7,116 nucleotides of DNA, from positions 1 to 7,116 of the forward strand of contig CAMCSI010000068.1 of the NCBI GenBank assembly GCA_945877885.1, given 5' to 3'. A program made the translations under genes and the position numbers. Source of the stretch: Chlamydia trachomatis (GTDB lineage: Bacteria > Chlamydiota > Chlamydiia > Chlamydiales > 2-12-FULL-49-11). The notes beneath the pieces were generated by a model. It saw only the letters and a list, made by a program, of their open reading frames with translations. It did no database searches and was not told the DNA's origin. Shown here piece after piece: positions 1-6,900 of this stretch (position 1 is the stretch's first letter; each line of letters opens with the position of its first letter).

Positions 1-1197
1 GATGCCATTGAATCTGTTGGATGCTCCCGCGCAAAAAAATTATTTGGCGCAGAACATGCTTATATTCAGCCTCATTCAGGTGCCGATGCCAATTTAATAG
101 CGTATTGGGCAATTTTGATTAAAAGAGTTGAGACTCCATTTATTGAATCTTTAGGAAAGAAAAATGTGAGTCAATTGACAGATCAGGAATATGAAGAGGT
201 GAGAAAGCAGTTTTCCGAGCAAAAAATCATGGGCATGGCTTTAGATGCTGGCGGCCACTTAACTCACGGCAGTCGAGTAAACTTTTCTTCAAAAATGATG
301 AAAAGTGTTTCTTATGGGGTAGATGCCTATACTGGATTGCTGGATTATAAAAAAATTGAAGAGCAGGCAATTGCCGAAAGACCGGCTATTTTAGTGGCTG
401 GATATTCTGCCTATCCTCGATTAATTGATTTTTCTATCATGAGAGAGATTGCTGATAAATGCGGGGCGACACTTTTAGTAGATATGGCTCATTTTGCAGG
501 CCTTGTAGCAGGAAAGCAGTTAACAGGTAAGTTTAATCCGATAGCCTATGCAGATGTGGTCACTTCAACTACTCACAAAACGTTAAGAGGTCCAAGAGGG
601 GGTTTAATTCTTTGTAAAGAGGCTTATGCTTCTTTTATTGATAAGGGTTGTCCTTATGCAATTGGCGGACCACTACCACATATAATGGCTGCAAAATCGC
701 TTTCGTTTGCAGAATGTTTAGATCCTGCGTTTGAGATTTATGCACAAAATATTATTAAAAATGCAAAAGCGATGGCAAAAAGATTTATTGAACAGGGGGC
801 TACATTAATCACTGGTGGAACAGATAATCATATAGTGCTATTAAATGTAGAAAAAAGTTTTGGATTAACAGGACGTCAAGCCGAGAGTTTACTTGCAAGC
901 TGTGGAATCACGGTAAATAGAAATGCAATCCCTTTAGATGTAAATGGACCATGGTATACTTCAGGGATAAGACTTGGAACTCCTGCTTTGACCACAAGAG
1001 GGATGAAAGAAGGGGAGATGATAGAGATTGTAAATATAATTTGCCGCTTACTAAGCTCTGCTAAAGCTGCCATAGACCCTGAAACAGGGAAGGGGAGTAA
1101 AGCCAAAGTGGATATTGATCAGACAGTTGTTGCAAACGCGGGGAAAGAGTTACACGAATTATTAAACAGGTTTCCCCTTTACCCAGAGATTATCTAG
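1..1197 (+). CDS. glyA: Serine hydroxymethyltransferase GlyA (5' end cut off by the window)
   Basis: PLP enzyme that interconverts serine plus tetrahydrofolate with glycine plus methylene-tetrahydrofolate in the cytosol. The frame is open from base 1 with no start, and 398 residues are visible, beginning DAIESVG. From memory, chlamydial GlyA is about 497 residues, so roughly 100 are missing. Seen: the PHSGADAN segment (residues about 24-31), AGGHLTHG, the DMAHFAG stretch, the PLP-lysine motif STTHKTLRGPRGG with the Schiff-base lysine at window residue 193, and the C-terminal TSGIRLGTPALTTRGM. Two oddities are an insertion of about 32 residues (window residues about 41-72) just before MGMALDAGGHLTHG, and an IGGPLPH segment where most SHMTs have QGGPL-H. 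A first internal start candidate, TTG at 115, is rejected because homology continues upstream of it. In Chlamydia pneumoniae this enzyme is reported to racemise alanine, giving D-Ala for peptidoglycan. Family assignment is very secure. Confidence 0.97.
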   Translation, partial: DAIESVGCSRAKKLFGAEHAYIQPHSGADANLIAYWAILIKRVETPFIESLGKKNVSQLTDQEYEEVRKQFSEQKIMGMALDAGGHLTHGSRVNFSSKMMKSVSYGVDAYTGLLDYKKIEEQAIAERPAILVAGYSAYPRLIDFSIMREIADKCGATLLVDMAHFAGLVAGKQLTGKFNPIAYADVVTSTTHKTLRGPRGGLILCKEAYASFIDKGCPYAIGGPLPHIMAAKSLSFAECLDPAFEIYAQNIIKNAKAMAKRFIEQGATLITGGTDNHIVLLNVEKSFGLTGRQAESLLASCGITVNRNAIPLDVNGPWYTSGIRLGTPALTTRGMKEGEMIEIVNIICRLLSSAKAAIDPETGKGSKAKVDIDQTVVANAGKELHELLNRFPLYPEII

Positions 1198-1204
1198 AAA
1201 ATGA

Positions 1205-1228
1205 AGGTTCCTTTTTTTAGAGGAACCT
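1205..1228 (+). terminator. Strong hairpin between glyA and clpP, possible weak terminator or processing site
   Basis: The arms AGGTTCCT (1205-1212) and AGGAACCT (1221-1228) are an 8 bp perfect inverted repeat. It can extend inward by a T-G wobble and a T-A pair to leave a TTTT tetraloop (1215-1218). The hairpin sits 7 bases after the glyA stop. No T-run follows the 3' arm (GCTAAGATCC comes next), so it is not a canonical intrinsic terminator. It may instead stabilise the glyA mRNA end or partly separate glyA from clpP. The structure is seen directly; its role is inferred. Confidence 0.4.
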
Positions 1229-1268
1229 GCTAAGATCCGAATTTAGAAGATTAAATAAGCGAGGCACT

Positions 1269-1868
1269 ATGAGTCAAAACAAAGTAGAAGAGAAAGATCA
1301 GTCAAGCGTTGAGTCGAAAATTGAAGAAATGCTTATTACAGAGAGGAAAATTTTTCTATCTTCAGTAGTAGATGATAAATCTGCAAAAGAGATCATTAGA
1401 AAGATTTGGTATTTAGAATATACTAATCCAGGAAAGCCTATCTTATTTGTTATCAATTCTCCAGGAGGTTCTGTAGATTCAGGATTTGCTATTTGGGATC
1501 AATTTAAAATGATTTCCTCACCTGTGTATACGTTAGTTACAGGACTTGCAGCTTCAATGGGTTCTATTTTAAGTTTAGTAGCTGGGCCTGGAAGACGTTT
1601 TGCAACAAAGCATTCTCGTATTATGATTCACCAACCATTAATTGGTGGAGTGATTCAAGGGCAAGCGACAGATTTAGAAATTCAAGCAAAAGAAATTATC
1701 AAAACTCGGGAAGCATTAGTAGGTATTTATGTCCAAGCTACAGGGCAGTCAAAGGCTGTGGTTGAAAAGGCGTTAGACAGAGATACATGGATGAGCGCAG
1801 AAGAGGCGATGAAATTTGGACTACTTGATGGAATAAAGAGCTCTTATAAAGAGTTCAATATGGCATAG
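1269..1868 (+). CDS. clpP: ATP-dependent Clp protease proteolytic subunit, ClpP1-like
   Basis: Self-compartmentalised serine protease subunit (peptidase family S14) that degrades proteins fed by Clp ATPases in the cytosol. It has 199 residues, the usual length. Seen: NSPGGSVDSG (63-72), the nucleophile in TGLAASMGS (Ser96), the catalytic histidine in MIHQP (His121) and the catalytic aspartate in DRDTWMS (Asp172), so the triad is intact. Compared with E. coli ClpP, the handle segment after His121 is about two residues longer (HQPLIGGVIQGQATD). The protein, including KMISSPVYT and MKFGLLDGI, resembles chlamydial ClpP1 as I remember it; ClpP2 is the copy beside clpX in Chlamydia. The start ATG is preceded by GAGG at 1261-1264, four bases away. 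It lies 71 bases after glyA and 37 before dapF, probably cotranscribed with dapF. Chlamydial ClpP1 and ClpP2 form a mixed complex, so a second clpP is expected elsewhere in this genome. Confidence 0.96.
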   Translation: MSQNKVEEKDQSSVESKIEEMLITERKIFLSSVVDDKSAKEIIRKIWYLEYTNPGKPILFVINSPGGSVDSGFAIWDQFKMISSPVYTLVTGLAASMGSILSLVAGPGRRFATKHSRIMIHQPLIGGVIQGQATDLEIQAKEIIKTREALVGIYVQATGQSKAVVEKALDRDTWMSAEEAMKFGLLDGIKSSYKEFNMA

Positions 1869-1905
1869 ATTGCTCATAAAACAGAGCATGTGAGAGTACA
1901 CTTTT

Positions 1906-2715
1906 ATGAAACGGGTAAAATTTTTTAAGTACCAAGGTGCTGGTAATGATTTTATTCTTGTTGAAGACTTTAATCAATCCCTTAACTTTGAGATAAGAGA
2001 GTACATATCTTTTATGTGCGATCGTAATTTTGGCATTGGAGCCGACGGCTTAATTCTTTTACAGCCATCAAAAATTGCGGATGCAAAAATGAGGATATTT
2101 AACTCCGATGGTGGGGAAGCTACCATGTGCGGTAATGGCTTACGCTGCGCTGTAAAGCATTTGGAGAAAATCTCTGTATCTATTGAGACGTTAGAAGGGA
2201 TTGCTGTTGGAGAAAACCAAGAGGGCCATGTTTCTGTAACCTTACCAACTGTTGAAGAGGTTTTATCTCCTTTAGCTCTTAGTAACTCAAGAATCGGTCA
2301 TTTATTTCATACAGGCGTTCCTCATCTTGTTATTATGGTAGATTCGCTAGAGGTGGAGGATTTTGAGCAAGAGGCAAAAGAGCTAAGGTGTCATAAGATG
2401 TTTGCACCAGATGGTGTAAATGTCTCCTATATCAAGGAAGTGAATAACGATTTGCATATTAGAACCTATGAAAGGGGTGTGGAAAAAGAGACCTTGGCAT
2501 GTGGTACTGCCTGTGCTGCAGCGATACTTCTTTTAAGAAAATACGATAAGAAAAAAAAATCTCAATATAGAGTTTTTCCAAAATCAGGAAATGCTTTACA
2601 ATTTACTTTCGATAATCAGGAAAGGATTTGGATGAAAGGTCCTGCCGAAGCAGTATTTAGTGGGGAAATAGATCTTACCAAAATACTAAACAATGATACT
2701 AATTATAAAAAATAA
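1906..2715 (+). CDS. dapF: Diaminopimelate epimerase DapF
   Basis: PLP-independent cytosolic epimerase that converts LL- to meso-diaminopimelate, the cross-linking residue of peptidoglycan and the precursor of lysine. It has 269 residues, typical length. Seen: the N-terminal GAGNDF motif (11-16), GADGLI, the first catalytic cysteine in EATMCGNGLRC (Cys75) and the second in ETLACGTACAAA (Cys199). The catalytic pair that acts as acid and base is therefore intact. The first cysteine is in the N-terminal lobe and the second in the C-terminal lobe, as usual. The start ATG has a weak GAGAG about nine bases upstream at 1892-1896. It follows clpP by 37 bases and precedes ald by 13, so one transcript is likely. 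In Chlamydia trachomatis DapF is reported to act also as a glutamate racemase, because a dedicated MurI is missing. Whether that holds here cannot be read from the sequence. Confidence 0.96.
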   Translation: MKRVKFFKYQGAGNDFILVEDFNQSLNFEIREYISFMCDRNFGIGADGLILLQPSKIADAKMRIFNSDGGEATMCGNGLRCAVKHLEKISVSIETLEGIAVGENQEGHVSVTLPTVEEVLSPLALSNSRIGHLFHTGVPHLVIMVDSLEVEDFEQEAKELRCHKMFAPDGVNVSYIKEVNNDLHIRTYERGVEKETLACGTACAAAILLLRKYDKKKKSQYRVFPKSGNALQFTFDNQERIWMKGPAEAVFSGEIDLTKILNNDTNYKK

Positions 2716-2719
2716 GGGG
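2714..2719 (+). promoter_or_regulatory. Ribosome binding site that decides the ald start
   Basis: AAGGGG overlaps the dapF stop codon (TAA 2713-2715) and sits nine bases before the ATG at 2729. It supports that start over the in-frame ATG at 2693. Because it overlaps the stop codon, ribosomes finishing dapF could re-initiate on ald, which suggests coupled translation. Confidence 0.7.
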
Positions 2720-2728
2720 TCCATCCAT

Positions 2729-3850
2729 ATGAAAAGACAATTAATAGGTATACCAAAAGAGATAAAAGATATGGAATTTCGTGTGGGAGCCACACCTACA
2801 ATGGTGGAAGGGTTTGTTCATGCTGGCCATAAAGTTTATGTGCAAAAGGATGCAGGCGATAAAATTGGCTTTACTAATGAGATGTATACAAAAGCAGGGG
2901 CCGAAATAGTAGATACGGCAAAAAAAGTTTATGAGGCTGATTTGATCATTAAAGTGAAAGAGCCTCAAGAGATAGAATTTACCTATATGCATTCAGGTCA
3001 GGTATTATTTTGCTATCTACACCTTGCCCCAGATGCAGAGCAAACAAGAAAGCTTTTGGAAAAAAATGTAGTGGCCATTGCTTATGAAACAGTTACTGAT
3101 AGAAATGGGCGGCTACCTCTTCTTACTCCAATGAGTGAAATTGCAGGAAGATTATCGATACAAGCAGGCGCCTATGCCTTACAGATGGCAAATGGTGGAC
3201 GTGGGATATTATTAGGTGGTGTACCAGGGGTAAAACCTGCAGAGGTGGTCATTATTGGTGGCGGCGTTGTGGGAATGAATGCAGCTCAGATGGCAGTAGG
3301 TCTTGGAGCTGATGTAACCATCTTAGACACTGATTTAGACAGACTTCGTGAACTCGATAGATTTTATGCAGGCCGTTTAAAAACGTTATTTTCTACCCCT
3401 CAAATTATTGCAAAATTATCAGTACATGCTGATTTAATCATTGGTGCTGTCTTAATACCTGGGAAAAAGGCACCAAATCTTTTAACAAAAGAAATGGTTA
3501 AGGAGATGAAAAAAGGTTCTGTTTTGGTGGATGTTTCTATCGATCAAGGTGGATGTTTTGAGACATCAAAGGCAACCACGCACTCGCATCCAACCTATAT
3601 TGTAGATGGTGTAGTGCATTATTGTGTGGCTAATATGCCTGGGGCATGTGCAAGATCGGCAACACAGGCGTTAACAAATGCTACCTACCCGTATGCGATT
3701 AGAATTGCAAACCAAGGCTACAAAAAGGCTTTAGGAACCGATCGGTTATTCATGAATGGATTAAATATATTAGAAGGAAAAGTGACTAATGAGGCTGTTG
3801 CACATGATCTTGGTTATGAGTACTTTGATCCTAGTCATTGTTTAGTATAA
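2729..3850 (+). CDS. ald: Alanine dehydrogenase (NAD-dependent)
   Basis: Catalyses L-alanine plus NAD to pyruvate, ammonia and NADH, or the reverse, in the cytosol. From the ATG at 2729 the protein has 373 residues, as usual for the family (about 371-378). It starts MKRQLIGIPKEIKDMEFRVG like other Ald proteins. By alignment from memory with M. tuberculosis Ald, the pyruvate/substrate residues are Arg18 (EFRVG), Lys77 (KVKEP) and His98 (YLHLAPD), with Asp272 in VSIDQGGCFET. The Rossmann glycine motif GGGVVG is at 177-182 and the acidic residue that binds the NAD ribose is Asp200 (TILD). An in-frame ATG at 2693 would add 12 non-homologous residues inside dapF and is rejected. Position 13 bases after dapF suggests cotranscription. 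Direction in vivo is unknown: it may make L-Ala for cell wall or release ammonia and NADH from host alanine. I do not recall this gene beside dapF in Chlamydiaceae, so it may be a lineage-specific gain or retention. Confidence 0.95.
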   Translation: MKRQLIGIPKEIKDMEFRVGATPTMVEGFVHAGHKVYVQKDAGDKIGFTNEMYTKAGAEIVDTAKKVYEADLIIKVKEPQEIEFTYMHSGQVLFCYLHLAPDAEQTRKLLEKNVVAIAYETVTDRNGRLPLLTPMSEIAGRLSIQAGAYALQMANGGRGILLGGVPGVKPAEVVIIGGGVVGMNAAQMAVGLGADVTILDTDLDRLRELDRFYAGRLKTLFSTPQIIAKLSVHADLIIGAVLIPGKKAPNLLTKEMVKEMKKGSVLVDVSIDQGGCFETSKATTHSHPTYIVDGVVHYCVANMPGACARSATQALTNATYPYAIRIANQGYKKALGTDRLFMNGLNILEGKVTNEAVAHDLGYEYFDPSHCLV

Positions 3851-3867
3851 GGATATAGATCTTTTTA

Positions 3868-3896
3868 TTGACAGCAAAATAATTCATTTGCATTAG
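3868..3896 (+). promoter_or_regulatory. Candidate sigma-70-type promoter upstream of the helicase gene
   Basis: TTGACA at 3868-3873 is a perfect -35 hexamer. At the optimal 17 base spacing the -10 position reads CATTAG (3891-3896), matching TATAAT at only three of six bases, with a TG just upstream. It begins 18 bases after the ald stop, in the widest gap of the window, so a separate promoter for the helicase is plausible. The poor -10 keeps confidence low. Confidence 0.35.
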
Positions 3897-3909
3897 ATGG
3901 GATCATGCA
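3889..3909 (+). promoter_or_regulatory. Imperfect palindrome in the ald-helicase gap, possible operator
   Basis: TGCAT at 3889-3893 and GAT at 3896-3898 mirror ATC at 3902-3904 and ATGCA at 3905-3909, around a central GGG with two unpaired bases (TA) in the left arm. It overlaps the candidate -10 region, where a repressor site would act, but could equally be a small RNA hairpin or chance. The rest of the gap is plain AT-rich sequence, without a terminator after ald. Confidence 0.25.
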
Positions 3910-3943
3910 GATAACACAGTACATAATTACAAAATAAGATTAC

Positions 3944-6900
3944 ATGGAAAGCAAGATATTTACAGACGCGACAATTAAGGCTGGCAAAGCTGCCGTCTTA
4001 GGTAGAAAGGTGAAAAATATTATTTTTTCTTCTGGTACCTATCAGACTGAGATTGTTGATGATAAAAAAACTTTTTGGACATTTTTGCAACTAAATTCCA
4101 AAGGGGAGTTTTTAGATCTATTTTGCGAATGTGGGGGCTGTAAAACAGAAGGTTGTGTTCATTTATCTGCCTCTATCGAAGCTATTTATCGAGGACATCA
4201 TGATCCTATTCATGTTCGTTATGAATCTTGCTTATGGAAGAGTTTAGTAGAGGGTGTATCTGATATTTTTGGTTATGATTCCGCTGTTTTAAAAAAAGAG
4301 GGGGATAGATATGTACTTGCCGATAGCGTACTGATTGAATGTAAAACAGATAGAGCCAAAGAGCATTTTCGGATCACTGTAGATGAACCGATGGTAGAGA
4401 CAGAGGAAACAAGTATCAAGTTTTCAAACCTTGACTCTGAAGAGTTAGAAAAATGGAGAGCAGGCAAACCTTCTAAAAAATTACAGCTTGAGCTCTCCTT
4501 TTGGTCAGATTTAGCTAAGTATTTGCTTTTTTTAGAGGATGAACAGGGAAAAGCTACGATTACCTTACAGGATGAGGGGGATAAATTACCTTCTGCTATT
4601 GCTGTTGAAATGAACGATTTTTCTATCAAAATCAGTGTGAAGGAAGATCTTTGGGAAAGCCTATGTTCAGGATTAAAGGGTTATGAAACAAATTTATCAG
4701 TGCATGATCTGTCGGGTAAAGAGATTGAAAAGGTGGTCTATGATGAAGATAAAGTGCAGTTTAATGTCATAGGAAAAGTAGTTGATGAAGGCAAGAGGGT
4801 AAAGGCTACCGTTTTAGGAAAGTGGCAGTTTATCCCTAAAGAAGGGTTTTATCCAAGTTACAACGATCCACTTCTTTCTACCGATCGCATTGATAAAGAG
4901 CATATTGAAGAGGCTCTAGAGAAGTATCAAAAAAATTTATCTGTTTGGATAGAAGGGACAAAGATTCATTTAACGCAAGAGCAGATCAAGTTTGATCTAT
5001 TTTTTGATAAGGATAATCAGCTACATATTTTAGCCTATGTGTTCGAAAAGGATGATTTATCTATGGATAAGGCAGAGATTTTTGGAAACTGGTGTTATCT
5101 TCCTGGCAAAGGGTTTTATCACCTTCAGGGAAGGTTATTTAGTGGCGTTGAAAGGGTGATTAAAAAAGAGGGACTTTCTGAATTTATTGATCGATATAAA
5201 ACGTTTTTATCTACTTTTAGTGGATTTAATATCCATTTAACCAATATTGAGTCGAGCGTAAGGTACGTCTTTGAAAATGAAACGCTTGTAATTCTTGGCG
5301 ATGAGCTTCATGAAGAAGAAAGCGGTGTGATTGACTGCGGAAAGTATTTATACGTAAAAAATCAAGGGTTTTTCATTCAAGGAAAAGGAAGGTTTGATAA
5401 ACAGGTATTTCCTGGGATGAGAATTAAAAAAGAGGAGATCTCTCACTTTATCACTGCGAATAAAGAGGAGCTTGAAACAGTAACAGGCTTTTTTACTCAT
5501 GATGAAGGACTGGATAAAACTGGATTGATGGTCACTTACTCAGAAGAATCAGGGATTTTTGTAGAGCCGAAATATTATTTTTCGGAAGAGATGATGAAAT
5601 ATCAACCGACGGTTTATGGCGATTATATCTACCTTAAGGATAAAGGGTTTATCGAAATACCTTTATCTAAACGGCTGCCGGAAAAATATCTATCAGAAGT
5701 TTTAGTGGGAAAAGAGCAAGTACCCTTTTTTTTAAAGCATGAACTTTCTAAACTTAAGCCTTATATTTTACATTTAGATTCCCGTTTGGTAGTGCCTGCA
5801 AAATTGTCTCTTAGGTTGAAGTATTTAGAGAAGGTAAAAGGTGTGTGGAGAATGCACTTTACCTATAATTCACCCTTGGGGGAAATAAACGCTACCGAGA
5901 TATATGAAGCCTATATTCATTTTACACCATTTTTACTATCATCTGCCGGTATGCTTGTATTAAAAGATGAACGGTTTCATTGGCTTATGCGACTGCCGAG
6001 TGAAAGTATTAATTTTGAAGATCATATGATTGAGTTTTCAACACTTGATTGGATAAAATTGACAGTGACCGAAGAGGTTTATCTCCCTGCATCATCAGAT
6101 GATCCTGTACAAGCTGAATTATTGAAAATGCTCAAGAATTTACATTTGGATAATATCCATGAAATGCCATCAATTAAGGGTTTAAAAAGTACCTTAAGAC
6201 CTTATCAAGAAGTTGGGGTAAAATGGCTTTGGTTTTTATATTCCTTTGGCTTGCCTGGTGGGTTTTTATGTGATGATATGGGACTTGGTAAAACGCACCA
6301 ATCGATGGCATTGTTTGCCGCTTTATTTAATAAAAAGAAAAAGGCCGATAGAGAAAAATGCCTTGTTGTTTGTCCAACCTCTGTAATCTACCACTGGGAA
6401 GATTTGCTTGCTAACTTTTTGGAAAAGGGGAAGGTGCTATTTTACCATGGTCCTTTTAGGGATAATAAAGAGCTGAAGAAAAAAGGGTATGATATTATTT
6501 TAACCACTTATGGAATTATTCGAAGTGATAAAGAGTTGTTTCAAAAAATGGATTTTGAAATAGCTATTTATGATGAGATTCAAGTGGCAAAAAATCAAAA
6601 ATCTCAAATTCATCAAACGCTTAAAAAGCTTTCTACCAAAATGAATCTTGCCTTAACTGGTACCCCAATTGAAAATAGCTTAGGAGAGTTAAAGTCCTTA
6701 TTTGATATTATATTGCCTAAATATCTTCCTTCAGAGTCTGAATTTAGAGAAAAATTTGTCGTACCTATCGAAAAAGATAGAAATATTGAAGCAGGGCAAA
6801 CCCTTTCTGCATTAATCAAGCCATTTGTACTAAGAAGAAAAAAAACAGAGGTATTAGAAGATCTTCCTGAAAAAATTGAAGAAATTTCAATAACCGAACT

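Noticed and set aside
1871..1888. Small inverted repeat TGCTC/GAGCA between clpP and dapF
   Set aside because: Only five base pairs with an eight-base loop and no T-run; too weak to call a terminator or regulator.
2693..2728. Upstream in-frame ATG giving ald 12 extra residues
   Set aside because: The extra residues lie inside dapF, match nothing in Ald proteins, and the AAGGGG at 2714-2719 is correctly placed only for the ATG at 2729.
3851..3867. AGATCTTTTT after ald as an intrinsic terminator
   Set aside because: A T-run is present but no stable hairpin precedes it, so termination here is not supported.
4273..4629. Open frame of 118 residues on the minus strand
   Set aside because: It lies entirely inside the conserved helicase frame, is low-complexity and serine-rich, and resembles no family I know.
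6613..6819. Minus-strand open frame of 68 residues, and similar ones at 876-1106 and 2741-2992
   Set aside because: All lie opposite well-supported genes with recognisable motifs and have no independent support.
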